Shown here: positions 35,208 to 44,778 of the stretch, piece after piece
How the letters are laid out: every line of letters begins with the position of its first letter
Position numbering within the stretch: the first letter of the stretch is position 1
Assembly: GCA_913043285.1 (NCBI GenBank)
Contig: CAJWML010000010.1
Coordinates: 1-64,000 of the forward strand
Direction of reading: 5' to 3'
Length of the DNA stretch: 64,000 nucleotides
Source of the DNA: CAKZNE01 sp002695025
GTDB lineage: Bacteria > Bacteroidota > Bacteroidia > Flavobacteriales > Schleiferiaceae
Position numbers and translations under genes: made by a program
The notes under the pieces: model-generated
What the model was told of the DNA's origin: nothing
Databases searched by the model: none
The model's input: the letters and a program-made list of their open reading frames with translations, nothing else

Positions 35208-37385
35208 ATGAAGAAACTGGTTCTTACGCACGCTCTTTTATTTCTGGTCTTCGGTTTATCCGCACAATCCAAGAAAGTATCCCTTGAAGATGTATGGTTG
35301 CAATACCGTTTCAGCCCTAAAGGCACTTCAGGGCTGCGGTCTATGAAAGACGGCTTGCACTACACAGCCCTTACTAATTCCGATAATGGACCCACCGTTG
35401 AAAAATTCAGTTACAAAACTGGTGAATCTGTGGGATTCATTATTTCTGCAAAAGTAATCAAGGAACAAACAGGGAAAAACATCCAGTTCGATCAATACCA
35501 GTTCAGCCCCAACGAAGATAAGGTACTGCTGGCCACCGAAACGGAATCCATTTACCGTCATTCCTCCAAAAGCCATTATTATATCTATGATCTCAAAGCG
35601 GCTTTGCTGGATTCAATACCAGTGGAAGGTAAGCAGCAGTTGGCTACCTTTTCACCTACCCGCAACCAGGTAGCCTTTGTGCACGATAATCACATGTTTG
35701 TGCAGGACCTGGATACCAAAGGCACACAACTTATTGCATTTGGAAAAGGTAAGGATGATGCCTTTATTGCCGGGGCCGTTGATTGGGTTTACGAAGAAGA
35801 GTTCAGCTTTGATAAAGGCTTTGAATGGTCACCCGATGGTGATTTCATCGCTTACTACCAGTTTGACGAACGTGAGGTTCCTCTCTTTTCCATGGATATC
35901 TTCGGCAAAGGTCTCTATCCGTCAGAATACGAATTCAAATATCCTAAAGCCGGGGAGCCTAATTCCAAGGTTACCATTCATCTTTTGCACATGAATGATC
36001 AGCAGGATATTACGGTTGAATTGCCTGAGGAGTATGAATACATTCCCCGCATTAAATGGACCAAGGGCAACCAACTGGTTATTTACACCATGAATCGCCT
36101 GCAAAACAAACTTACCCTGTGGCGCGTAAATCCTGAAGATGCCGAGCCTTATCTCCTGTACCAGGAAAATGCTCCTTCTTACCTTGAAATTACGGATGAT
36201 GTCCGCTTTTTGAAAGACGGCTCCTTCATCTGGACTTCTGAGCGGGATGGTTATAATCACATTTATCACATTTCCGTTAAGGGAGAGATTAAAACCCAGA
36301 TCACCAAAGGCGAATGGCCTGTAACTGAGTTTTACGGCATTGACGAAGATTCCCAAACCCTGTACTACCAATCGGCAGAAGAATCTCCCCTGGAGCGAGC
36401 AGTGTACAGCATTAACCTGAAAGGGAATACTAAGAAGAAACTCTCCAAACTCAATGGCTGGAATAATGCTGAATTCAGCAATGGCTTTAAATACTACATC
36501 AACTCCTATTCCTCCAAGGATGTACCCACACTTGAAACCCTTCACACCAGTGACGGCAACCAACTACGGGTTATCCAGGACAATACTGACCTGAAGGCCC
36601 GGCTCAGAAGTTACAACCTGGCTTCCAAGGAATTCTTCACCTTCACCACTGAGGACCAGGTGGAACTCAACGGTTGGATTATGAAACCTTTTGACTTTGA
36701 CCCAGCTAAAAAATATCCCGTATTGATGTTCGTATACGGAGGCCCCGGGTCACAAACCGTGAAAAACCAGTATGATGGTTTCAATCACTTCTATTATGAA
36801 ACTCTTGCCAACCAGGGTTACCTCATCGTTTCCGTAGACAATCGCGGCACAGGAGCCCGTGGGCGCGACTTTCGCACTACCACCTACCAGGAACTCGGGA
36901 AATTTGAAACCGAGGATCAGATATCCGGAGCCAAATACCTGGGCACCCTTCCTTATGTGGACAAAGACCGTATCGGCATATGGGGTTGGAGTTACGGAGG
37001 TTATATGAGCAGCCTGTGCATTACCAAGGGTGCAGATGTATTTAAGATGGCCGTGGCCGTAGCCCCCGTTACCAACTGGCGTTTTTACGATAGCATTTAT
37101 ACAGAAAGGTATATGCGCACCCCCCAGGATAACGCCAGTGGTTACGATGAAAACTCCCCCATCAACCATGTTTCCAAGCTAAAAGGTGCCTACCTGCTCA
37201 TTCATGGTACGGCAGATGATAATGTGCATTTCCAGAATACCACCCGGATGATATCAGCCTTAGTGGATGCCAATAAACAGTTCGACCTCTTTGTGTACCC
37301 CGATAAGAACCACGGCATTTACGGAGGATATACCCGCTACCATCTTTTTAAGAAGATGACCAATTTCATTAATGAAAACCTTTAA
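35208..37385 (+). CDS. S9-family dipeptidyl peptidase IV
   Basis: Exported serine peptidase of 725 residues that releases dipeptides from N termini with proline or alanine in second place. The signal peptide (residues 1-20, ending LSAQ) requires the ATG at 35208; the longer open frame from 35166 adds 14 residues before it. The beta-propeller carries the DPP IV hallmark WVYEEEF (residues about 193-199, binding the substrate N terminus). The catalytic triad is Ser595 (GWSYGGY), an Asp at 670 or 671 (HGTADDNVH) and His702 (NHGIYGG). The POT transporter gene follows after 69 bases. Confidence 0.95.
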   Translation: MKKLVLTHALLFLVFGLSAQSKKVSLEDVWLQYRFSPKGTSGLRSMKDGLHYTALTNSDNGPTVEKFSYKTGESVGFIISAKVIKEQTGKNIQFDQYQFSPNEDKVLLATETESIYRHSSKSHYYIYDLKAALLDSIPVEGKQQLATFSPTRNQVAFVHDNHMFVQDLDTKGTQLIAFGKGKDDAFIAGAVDWVYEEEFSFDKGFEWSPDGDFIAYYQFDEREVPLFSMDIFGKGLYPSEYEFKYPKAGEPNSKVTIHLLHMNDQQDITVELPEEYEYIPRIKWTKGNQLVIYTMNRLQNKLTLWRVNPEDAEPYLLYQENAPSYLEITDDVRFLKDGSFIWTSERDGYNHIYHISVKGEIKTQITKGEWPVTEFYGIDEDSQTLYYQSAEESPLERAVYSINLKGNTKKKLSKLNGWNNAEFSNGFKYYINSYSSKDVPTLETLHTSDGNQLRVIQDNTDLKARLRSYNLASKEFFTFTTEDQVELNGWIMKPFDFDPAKKYPVLMFVYGGPGSQTVKNQYDGFNHFYYETLANQGYLIVSVDNRGTGARGRDFRTTTYQELGKFETEDQISGAKYLGTLPYVDKDRIGIWGWSYGGYMSSLCITKGADVFKMAVAVAPVTNWRFYDSIYTERYMRTPQDNASGYDENSPINHVSKLKGAYLLIHGTADDNVHFQNTTRMISALVDANKQFDLFVYPDKNHGIYGGYTRYHLFKKMTNFINENL

Positions 37386-37454
37386 TGGTGGATTTTTGAT
37401 ATTTTGGCCCGTTTTAATTCAGAATTAACAGAATAATTTAAATAGACCGAACAC

Positions 37455-39257
37455 ATGGCAAACGCTGTACAACCCATTAAGCGCAAGGAACTTTGGGGGC
37501 ATCCCGTAGGATTATATATCCTCTTTTTCACAGAAATGTGGGAACGATTCTCGTATTACGGTATGCGCGGTATACTCACCCTTTATATTGCGACTTCGGC
37601 TACAGCAATAGACCCAGGTCTGGGATGGAGTAATAAAGACGCCATTTGGTTATACGGCTGGTATACTATGCTGGTTTATGTGGCTTCCATACCAGGAGGA
37701 TGGATAGCGGACAAGTTCCTTGGCCAAAAGAAAACTGTAATGCTAGGCGGACTTTTACTATGCTTCGGGCATGGTATTTTGGCCGTACCTCAGGATTGGG
37801 CCTTTTTCACGGGGTTGATTTTGATCATCCTAGGCGTGGGTGGCTTAAAACCAAATATATCTACTATGGTAGGAGGCCTGTATCGCGAAGGAGATATCCG
37901 GAGGGATAGCGGTTTTACTATTTTTTATATTGGAATTAACATTGGTGCTTTTCTGGCTAGTATTTCCGTAGGACTAGTGGCTTACTATTATGGTTGGCAC
38001 TATGGTTTTGGATTAGCTGGAATTGGGATGTTATTAGGTCAAATAGTGTTCATGGGGGGCCAGAAATACCTTAAGGGTGTAGGTGAATATGTGGGCGGTA
38101 AGGATTCGGTAGACCCTGAGGTAGCTAAGCGTCCATTGACTAAGATTGAAAAAGACCGGGTAGTTGTATTGCTCATCTCCTTTCTTATTGTAGTTGTCTT
38201 TTGGGGAGCCTTTGAGCAAGCCGGAGGTTTGATGAATCTGTATACAGATGCTAAAGTAGACCGAACCACTGGGCTGAACTGGTTGATGGAAATTCCAGCT
38301 GCTGTATTTCAATCACTTAACGCAGGATATATAATCATTTTCGGCACCCTAGTTGCCGGTTTTTGGGCTTCCAGAAAGCGTAAAGGAAAAGAGTCCTCTT
38401 CACTCTTTAAGATGGCCATTGGTACTATCATAATGGGCCTGGGTTATGTATTCATGATGTTTGCTTCTCAGGAAGCATCTGCAGTGCCTTTTGGCAAAGC
38501 CGCGATGATCTGGATATTCCTGGCCTACCTGTTCCATACTCTTGGAGAGCTATGTACTTCTCCGGTGGCTCTATCTTTCATCACCAAGTTGGCCCCTTTG
38601 AAATATGCTTCCATAATGATGGGTATTTATTTCGCAGCGACAGGTTTCGGAAATAAACTGGCAGGCACTATTGGTGAAAGTTCACAGCTTGAGCCTTATT
38701 CGGGCGAAATGACAGCCCCAAAGGAGTTGGTTTTCAATTATTCTCAGCGGGACACCATTGAGATAAAGACCAAAGGCGGGATCAAGGACTTTTATGATTA
38801 TCCTATTAACCTGGACAAAAACTTCAGTATTAAGTCCGAGGTTTACCCTACAGGTGATGGCCTGGTTTTTAAAGACCTGCAAAGTGGTGAGACTATTAAT
38901 AATCTCTTTTCAATTTCAGACGAGTCTGAATCTCAATTGAGGGATTACCTTAACGAACATAGTGTTACGCAGCAAAACCCCTACCATGCTAAACTTATGT
39001 TTGAAAAAGATAAGGATGCGGCCCAGATTTCTGAAAACACGGGAGATGGTAAAAACTATGGCGTTTCTTTTGTAATTGATGAAGAACAAAGTAACCAGGA
39101 ATATAAAATTTTCAGCTTTCTGGTAATCTTTACTGTAGCATTTGGCCTATTACTGTTGCTCTTCCTTAAAAAGCTTAAAAAGCTCACTCACGGAGCCGAA
39201 GAAGCTGAGCGTGACATGGGCGAAGACGAGGAAGAAGCCCAGGTGGATGCTCATTAA
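37455..39257 (+). CDS. POT-family proton-coupled di/tripeptide transporter with large loop insert
   Basis: Major facilitator-type peptide importer of 600 residues. The first helix has the family E-x-x-E-R-F-x-Y-Y motif (FTEMWERFSYYGMRGILTLY). Twelve helices are expected, but between helix 11 (FGNKLAGTIGESS, near residue 415) and the last helix (KIFSFLVIFTVAFGLLLLLF) there is an insert of about 140 charged residues that should face the periplasm. The C-terminal tail is very acidic. It probably takes up di- and tripeptides made by the neighbouring DPP IV. A terminator follows. Confidence 0.93.
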   Translation: MANAVQPIKRKELWGHPVGLYILFFTEMWERFSYYGMRGILTLYIATSATAIDPGLGWSNKDAIWLYGWYTMLVYVASIPGGWIADKFLGQKKTVMLGGLLLCFGHGILAVPQDWAFFTGLILIILGVGGLKPNISTMVGGLYREGDIRRDSGFTIFYIGINIGAFLASISVGLVAYYYGWHYGFGLAGIGMLLGQIVFMGGQKYLKGVGEYVGGKDSVDPEVAKRPLTKIEKDRVVVLLISFLIVVVFWGAFEQAGGLMNLYTDAKVDRTTGLNWLMEIPAAVFQSLNAGYIIIFGTLVAGFWASRKRKGKESSSLFKMAIGTIIMGLGYVFMMFASQEASAVPFGKAAMIWIFLAYLFHTLGELCTSPVALSFITKLAPLKYASIMMGIYFAATGFGNKLAGTIGESSQLEPYSGEMTAPKELVFNYSQRDTIEIKTKGGIKDFYDYPINLDKNFSIKSEVYPTGDGLVFKDLQSGETINNLFSISDESESQLRDYLNEHSVTQQNPYHAKLMFEKDKDAAQISENTGDGKNYGVSFVIDEEQSNQEYKIFSFLVIFTVAFGLLLLLFLKKLKKLTHGAEEAERDMGEDEEEAQVDAH

Positions 39258-39275
39258 GCAAGATCTGTCACTTAA

Positions 39276-39304
39276 AAAAGGCCATCGCAGGATGGCCTTT
39301 TTTT
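39276..39304 (+). terminator. Rho-independent terminator after the POT gene
   Basis: Stem AAAAGGCCATC / GATGGCCTTTT around loop GCAG, followed by T residues, 18 bases after the POT stop. Confidence 0.9.
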
Positions 39305-39312
39305 ATTAATCT

Positions 39313-39320
39313 TATATTTG
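39313..39320 (+). promoter_or_regulatory. -7 promoter element TATATTTG
   Basis: Perfect TAnnTTTG match followed by G, 34 bases before the ATG at 39355 and just after the POT terminator. No TTG is seen at the expected -33 spacing. Confidence 0.6.
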
Positions 39321-39354
39321 GAATAACCCTTGCTTGGGAATTAATAAAACACCT

Positions 39355-39888
39355 ATGAAAAAGACACTCTTGCTTTCGGCTTTTCTTTGCCTTTTCACCA
39401 TCCTTAGTTATGCCCAGGACGCAGAATCGGCAAGTATCAAATGGATGTCCATGGAAGAAATGGAAAAGGCCCATGCCAAAGAACCTCGCAAGATCATTAT
39501 TGATGTGTATACCGATTGGTGTGGTTGGTGTAAACGCATGGATAAGACCACCTTTCAAAATCCTGAGATTACCCGTTATATAAACGAGAAATACTACGCT
39601 GTAAAGCTGAATGCCGAGCAAAAGGAAACTATCAAGTTCAAGGATACCGAATTTAAGTACGTTCCCAATGGACGCAGAGGGTATCACGAGCTGGCTGCTG
39701 ACCTTTTAAAGGGGAAAATGTCTTACCCTTCTATAGTTTACCTGGATGAGAATCTGAACATGATACAACCTGTTCCAGGTTATCAGGACGCTATCAAGAT
39801 GGAGCAGATCATCAAGTTTATAGGAGACGATCACTACAAAACAACCAATTTTGAAACCTTCCAGACCGATTTCAAATCGGCTTTATAA
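39355..39888 (+). CDS. Exported thioredoxin-like protein (DUF255/thioredoxin_7 type)
   Basis: Periplasmic thiol-disulfide protein of 177 residues. The signal peptide (1-20, ending SYAQ) fixes the ATG at 39355. The redox motif is WCGWCKRM near residue 57, following VDVYTD; the cis-proline is in SYPSIVYLDEN. It resembles thioredoxins that act on a partner protein in the periplasm or in c-type cytochrome assembly. The 3' end overlaps the convergent DUF1015 gene by six bases. Confidence 0.92.
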   Translation: MKKTLLLSAFLCLFTILSYAQDAESASIKWMSMEEMEKAHAKEPRKIIIDVYTDWCGWCKRMDKTTFQNPEITRYINEKYYAVKLNAEQKETIKFKDTEFKYVPNGRRGYHELAADLLKGKMSYPSIVYLDENLNMIQPVPGYQDAIKMEQIIKFIGDDHYKTTNFETFQTDFKSAL

Positions 39889-41115
39889 AATTCGATAGAT
39901 CGTCAGTCCGCTTCTTAACTTCGGTTCTATATAGGTGCTTTTGGGAGGCATGGTCTTGCCGGCATCCGCCACTTCCTTAATTTGTTCCATACTAACCGGA
40001 AACAAGGCAAAAGCTATATCGTAGGCACCTGAATCTACGGCCTTGATCAAACCTTCCAAACCTTCGGTCCCGGGTAAGAAGCCAACCCGATTATCGGTTT
40101 TGATATTCTGAATACCCAGCAAGGGTTTCAGGATTTTTTTGGATACGATCTGTGTATCCAGGTGTTCTACCGGATGACCGGGATCAAAACTGCCCGTACG
40201 GGGTACCAGTTTATACCACCCGCCCTCCAGGTACATACTTATTTCATGCAGTTTTTCAGGCTTATAAGGCCGCTCACCTTTGGCATCCACCAAAAAATCC
40301 TTACTAATGTTCTGCAGTAACTCTTGAGGTGAAAGTCCGTTAAGTCCCTTCACCAGGCGGTTAAAATCATACACCTTCATTTGTTCCTCCCCTATGAGAA
40401 AAGCCATAAAATACCGGTGGTGATCGTTTTCCGGCTGGGCTCCGTTCTTTTCCAACCGCCTGGCCAATAATGAACTGCTACTGCAACGATGATGGCCATC
40501 GGCTATGTAAAGAGCCTCCTGGTCTTCAAAAACCTTACTTATCCTCTTGATGTCATCTTCATCCTGTACCAGCCACAATTGATGAAGCACCCGGTCAGTA
40601 CTGGTAAATTCATATTCAGAGCGTTGCGTAATATAACGGGCAAAAAGCTGGTCCAGCCGCAGGTCGTCTTTATAGGTCAATAAGACCGGTTCCGCATTAA
40701 AGCCGGTTACCTCCAGGTAATCCGTAAACATCTTTTCACGGTGGGTCAGGGTTTTTTCGTGTTTCCTGATCTTTCCTCCAAAATAATCCTCAACCGCCAC
40801 CGCTGCAATCAGACCAATATATTCGTTCCCCTCCTTCACCTGACGGTACAGGTAAAAACCAGGTTTTTCGTCCTGATGGAAAGTCCCCTCCCCCGTGAAA
40901 TCTTCAAAGCACTTCTTCACCATTTGATACTTGACCTTACCGTAAGGAAGGTGGCGCCCGCCTTTCGGATTGATCACGTGCAGGAAGGTGAAAGGATTAT
41001 TATGTAGCTTATCATCCAACTCCTCATCGGAATAGGTAAGATAGGAGCGGGTAGCCACCAGGTAAGCTTTATCCCTAGGTGGCCGAATGGCACAGAAAGG
41101 TTTGATGTGGATCAT
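39883..41115 (-). CDS. DUF1015-family protein
   Basis: Cytosolic protein of 410 residues in the DUF1015 family. Recognised features are the N-terminal IHIKPFCAIRPPRDKAYLVA, the long conserved core with YIGLIAAVAVEDY and the motif YIADGHHRCSSSSLLAR, with paired histidines. It may be a hydrolase or kinase-like enzyme, sometimes placed with serine metabolism in this phylum, but its reaction has not been established. The ATG at 41115 is chosen over an in-frame start at 41166. Confidence 0.85.
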   Translation of the reverse strand: MIHIKPFCAIRPPRDKAYLVATRSYLTYSDEELDDKLHNNPFTFLHVINPKGGRHLPYGKVKYQMVKKCFEDFTGEGTFHQDEKPGFYLYRQVKEGNEYIGLIAAVAVEDYFGGKIRKHEKTLTHREKMFTDYLEVTGFNAEPVLLTYKDDLRLDQLFARYITQRSEYEFTSTDRVLHQLWLVQDEDDIKRISKVFEDQEALYIADGHHRCSSSSLLARRLEKNGAQPENDHHRYFMAFLIGEEQMKVYDFNRLVKGLNGLSPQELLQNISKDFLVDAKGERPYKPEKLHEISMYLEGGWYKLVPRTGSFDPGHPVEHLDTQIVSKKILKPLLGIQNIKTDNRVGFLPGTEGLEGLIKAVDSGAYDIAFALFPVSMEQIKEVADAGKTMPPKSTYIEPKLRSGLTIYRIL

Positions 41116-41199
41116 GTGGCGAAAATAGTAAAGGGCTTTTGTATCGCGACACCCGGTTATGAGCAAATATTCTAAATTGGCTCTTCAAAACTATTTCTC

Positions 41200-41661
41200 A
41201 TGCAGTATACTTTAACCATAGAGATTAACGGCCCACGGGAGGAAGTTGTACAACTCTTCTGCAATCCTGAAAACCGGAAGGAATGGCAACCCGGACTGCA
41301 AAGTTACGAGCCTGTAAGCGGAGACACGGGCAAAGAGGGAGCAATAACCAGGTTGAGTTACCAAATGGGGAAACGCCACATGGAAATGGTAGAAACCATT
41401 ACTACACGAAATCTTCCGGATGAATTTCACGGAACTTATGAAGCACACGGAACCCTCAATATTCAGAAAAACTATTTCACGGAACTGGAAAACAACCGCA
41501 CTCTTTGGACCTCAGAATGTGAATTCCGTTTTAGCAGTTTCTCAATGAAACTCATGGGCTTGCTGATGCCCGGGGCTTTCAAAAAGCAATCCTATCGTTA
41601 CATGGTGCTGTTCAAGCAGTTTGCGGAACGTGAAATCCCTGCAGAGACTAGCGCAACATGA
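41200..41661 (+). CDS. SRPBCC-fold (START-like) protein
   Basis: Soluble protein of 153 residues with the helix-grip fold seen in polyketide cyclases and bacterial START-like proteins. The N-terminal strand YTLTIEINGPREEVVQLFCN and the long C-terminal helix (GAFKKQSYRYMVLFKQFAERE) match. It likely binds a hydrophobic ligand. The stop overlaps the start of the glycosyltransferase (ATGA). Confidence 0.82.
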   Translation: MQYTLTIEINGPREEVVQLFCNPENRKEWQPGLQSYEPVSGDTGKEGAITRLSYQMGKRHMEMVETITTRNLPDEFHGTYEAHGTLNIQKNYFTELENNRTLWTSECEFRFSSFSMKLMGLLMPGAFKKQSYRYMVLFKQFAEREIPAETSAT

Positions 41662-43286
41662 GTCAAAGAAACCTTGTATTCCTTATCCTTGGCCTTTTAG
41701 CGGTTGCTGTTTTTGGATGGCTCGGCTATATTGAATTAAGAGCCGAAGAGCCCCGAAGAGCCATAGTCTCGCTTGAAATGTATTTATCCGGCAACTGGAT
41801 TGTTCCCCAGATAAACGGCTGGACCTACTATAACAAACCACCCGTTTTCAACTGGCTGATGATGCTGTTTTTTGAAATAACAGGTTCCTTTAGCGAATGG
41901 GTGGTACGATTGCCCTCCCTGCTCTCCTACCTCGTACTGGGGCTATTGCATTACAGATATGTAAAGCAATACATTAATCAAAAAGTAGCTCTTTTCGCAT
42001 CACTATTCTGGCTTACTTCAGCAGATTTGTTACTGTATGGCTCGGTAAATACCGGGGAAATAGATCCTTTTTATGCACTGGTGGTATATCTACAGGTAAT
42101 CGTCATCTTTAAAGGGTTTTATCACCAAAAGTACTGGAGCCTTTTCCTGGTTTCTTATTTACTGGTTGCGGTAGGTTTCCTTACCAAAGGGTTGCCATCC
42201 CTGGCTTTCCAGGTTTTCACATTACTGGGTGGAGCTATCTATTTCAGAAAGTTCAGGCTACTTTTCGGATGGCAGCACATCTGTGGTATTTTACTTCTGG
42301 TTGTTTCCTGCGGGGCCTACCTCTACCTGTATGACAGTCGGGACGATGTCCTGGCTTTCTTTGTAAGACAGTTTAAGGAAGCTTCCCAAAGAACAGGGCT
42401 GGAAACAGAATTTTCGGATACCGCTTTGCAGTTCTTCACCTTTCCTCTACAACTGGTAAAACTTACCTTACCCTGGTCACTTTTCCTGGTTTTCTTCTTT
42501 AAGAAGGGCTTTCTTAAAACGCTTCGGCAAAATGCCTTTATCGCCTTTTCGGTAGTATTTGTGTTGGCCAACATCTGGATATACTGGATCTCCGGTGATT
42601 TTAAAGCCCGCTACTACTATATGTTCCTGCCTTTTATAGTTAGCTGGTTTGCTTATTTCTACGATCAGAACAGCAGTAAAATGCCCAGGCTACAAAAGGT
42701 GCTCTTTGGTTTTTTTGGTTTCCAGGTGGTTATCTTTCCCCTGCTATTGATCATTCCCGCTTTTGTACCTCAAACAGCAGTGTTGCCTTTCATCTGGTGG
42801 CGTGCGATCCTGCTGTTTACTCTTGCCACCCTGGTAGCCTTTCTCTTTTTTAAAGGAACTTCACGCGTTTTGGCACTGGCCTTATTTATGGTGGTAGCAC
42901 GCCTGGGGCTTAACCTCTACTATTTACCTGCACTCCAGGCCGATAAAAACGTAATGTACTACCGTTCCACCATGGCCGAATTATTGGAAATAACCGGTAA
43001 GGAACAGGTATTCCTCTATGGCAATGCCTATAACTTTCCCAGTGATGCTTCCATTGGGCCATTGACTTTTGAAGAGACCACGCTGACCACGGCACCCTTG
43101 ATCGCCTACCAGATTCCGTATTACATCACCCGGCACAACGGATTGATCGTACAGTTTACGGAGGAGTTAGTACCTGGAAGGTATTATATTGCCCCGGCCG
43201 ATATGGTGAATATAACTGATTACCCACCCCTCTTCCGTTTTGAAGATAAATGGAAAGGCCAGGAAATGGTATTGATCAGGACCTGA
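41658..43286 (+). CDS. ArnT-like lipid-linked glycosyltransferase, GT83/PMT family
   Basis: Integral membrane glycosyltransferase of 542 residues, about 12 helices, which uses a polyprenyl-phosphate sugar and acts on the periplasmic side. The first loop has LRAEEPRRAIVSLEMYLSGN, the catalytic acid-containing pattern of the family, followed by YYNKPPVFNWLMML. The C-terminal soluble portion is about 100 residues. A lipid A or protein glycosylation acceptor is possible. The 3' end overlaps the convergent flippase-like gene by 11 bases. Confidence 0.9.
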   Translation: MSQRNLVFLILGLLAVAVFGWLGYIELRAEEPRRAIVSLEMYLSGNWIVPQINGWTYYNKPPVFNWLMMLFFEITGSFSEWVVRLPSLLSYLVLGLLHYRYVKQYINQKVALFASLFWLTSADLLLYGSVNTGEIDPFYALVVYLQVIVIFKGFYHQKYWSLFLVSYLLVAVGFLTKGLPSLAFQVFTLLGGAIYFRKFRLLFGWQHICGILLLVVSCGAYLYLYDSRDDVLAFFVRQFKEASQRTGLETEFSDTALQFFTFPLQLVKLTLPWSLFLVFFFKKGFLKTLRQNAFIAFSVVFVLANIWIYWISGDFKARYYYMFLPFIVSWFAYFYDQNSSKMPRLQKVLFGFFGFQVVIFPLLLIIPAFVPQTAVLPFIWWRAILLFTLATLVAFLFFKGTSRVLALALFMVVARLGLNLYYLPALQADKNVMYYRSTMAELLEITGKEQVFLYGNAYNFPSDASIGPLTFEETTLTTAPLIAYQIPYYITRHNGLIVQFTEELVPGRYYIAPADMVNITDYPPLFRFEDKWKGQEMVLIRT

Positions 43287-44124
43287 GTTCCTTTTCCAGG
43301 CTGCGGGGAACCAAAACAAAGTAAGCCCCACTTAAAGAGGACAATGCCAGGGAAAGATAAAATAACAAGCTGATAGCCAGGGACAATTCCATATTCAGTC
43401 CCAGGTAATCCGCTCCGAAAACAAAGGCCATTTCCCGGGCTCCTATCATGGGCAGCACAAAAGCAAAACAACTGAGCAGGAATACGAATATATAATCCAG
43501 TATGTGTTGGTCTATACCTATGGCCAGAATAATAAAATAGGTTGTGGCCGCCTGTAGTACCTGCACAAAAAACGAATAAATGCTGGTTATTCCCCAGGAA
43601 GGTAAGAATGATTTGAAGAACAATCGCAATACCAGCCAATGACCAAAATAAATGAGTGGAACGGCCAAAAAGAACATGGGTTTGTATGGGATATCATAAT
43701 GGCTGTACCAAAAGAAGACCACAGTAAGCAGGCATAAAGCCACCAACCCGCTGGCCCGGTCCAGGAGCGCTGAACTTACCAGTTTCTTTACCCGCACATT
43801 AAAGTGTTTTTTGATCCAGAAGGCTTTATATCCTTCACCTCCTACCAAAGGGATAAAGAGGTTGTAAAACATCCCCAAAAAGTTGAGTTTCAGATTAAGC
43901 TTTTCCGAAAGGATCAACTCCTGAGTACGGTAAAGGCTGTTGAGACGGAAAGCGGCTATTACCTTGGAAATAAAGAATGACAAAAAGGACAGGATCAGGT
44001 AACCCCACTTTGCTCTTTGTAGATAATTCCACGCCTGGGTAAGGTCTACCTTACTAATGATAATATAAAGTGCCACCACGCTTAGGATAACACGGATAGC
44101 GTACTTGAGTACCTTTTTATTCAT
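43276..44124 (-). CDS. LPG-synthase/AglD-type flippase-like membrane protein
   Basis: Membrane protein of 282 residues with about eight helices, in the family of the transmembrane part of lysylphosphatidylglycerol synthase (UPF0104). Features are ISKVDLTQAW near the N terminus, the conserved SFFISKVIAAFRLNSLYRTQ, the FIPLVGGEGYKAFWIKKHF, and ALLDRASGLVAL. There is no aminoacyl-transfer domain. Members are thought to flip lipids or lipid-linked sugars; pairing with the ArnT-like gene fits that but is inference. Confidence 0.83.
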   Translation of the reverse strand: MNKKVLKYAIRVILSVVALYIIISKVDLTQAWNYLQRAKWGYLILSFLSFFISKVIAAFRLNSLYRTQELILSEKLNLKLNFLGMFYNLFIPLVGGEGYKAFWIKKHFNVRVKKLVSSALLDRASGLVALCLLTVVFFWYSHYDIPYKPMFFLAVPLIYFGHWLVLRLFFKSFLPSWGITSIYSFFVQVLQAATTYFIILAIGIDQHILDYIFVFLLSCFAFVLPMIGAREMAFVFGADYLGLNMELSLAISLLFYLSLALSSLSGAYFVLVPRSLEKELRS

Positions 44125-44283
44125 GCGGGCAAAATCAGTGTAAAGAACGTAAAAATGAACGATCAGGTAAAATGCACAAAGTCATCATTATTCCGGCTAT
44201 TAGAATTTAATCTCAATAGTCATAAACTATTAAACTATCATTACAAATACTCCGAATATCGCCTGAAAAGCAGGATGAGTACC

Positions 44284-44291
44284 TATCTTTG
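44284..44291 (+). promoter_or_regulatory. -7 promoter element TATCTTTG for dps
   Basis: Perfect TAnnTTTG match. It contains the TTG at 44289 that opens the longest frame, which argues against that start and for the ATG at 44307. Confidence 0.65.
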
Positions 44292-44306
44292 AGTAAAAGA
44301 AAAATT

Positions 44307-44774
44307 ATGAAAAGCTTAATTGGTCTGGAGAAAAATAAATCCGAAAAACTGGCACAACGCTTAAATGACCTGTTGGCCAACTATCAATTGTTTTACATTA
44401 ATACCCGCGGTTTTCACTGGAACATTACCGGTGAAAAATTTTTTGAACTCCACCTTAAATTCGAAGAGTTGTATACTAACTCACTGGAAAAGATTGATGA
44501 AATAGCCGAGCGCGTGCTGACATTGGGATTTACTCCGTCCCATACCTTCACCGCCTATCTTAAGGAGTCTTCCATTAAGGAAGCCGTAAATATATCGGAC
44601 GGCAAAGAAGCTGTTCAACATATAGTGGACGGATTCCGCATACTGCTGGAAATTGAACGGGATATCCTGCAATTATCAGCTGATGCGGATGATGAAGGTA
44701 CCAATGCCCTGATGAGCGATTATATCCGTGAACAGGAAAAAATGGTTTGGATGTATTCATCCTTTTTAAAATAA
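44307..44774 (+). CDS. dps: Dps family ferritin-like DNA-protection protein
   Basis: Ferritin-like mini-ferritin of 155 residues that oxidises iron with peroxide and stores it in a 12-subunit shell. Ferroxidase-site residues are His37 (FHWNITG), His49 (ELHLKFEELY), Asp64 and Glu68 (DEIAERV). The ATG at 44307 is chosen; a TTG at 44289 lies in the promoter element. The thioesterase gene follows after four bases. The 182-base upstream gap holds no recognisable peroxide-regulator site. Confidence 0.93.
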   Translation: MKSLIGLEKNKSEKLAQRLNDLLANYQLFYINTRGFHWNITGEKFFELHLKFEELYTNSLEKIDEIAERVLTLGFTPSHTFTAYLKESSIKEAVNISDGKEAVQHIVDGFRILLEIERDILQLSADADDEGTNALMSDYIREQEKMVWMYSSFLK

Positions 44775-44778
44775 TGAT

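Noticed and set aside
44289..44306. TTG start for dps
   Set aside because: The TTG lies inside the -7 element TATCTTTG; ATG at 44307 is more likely.
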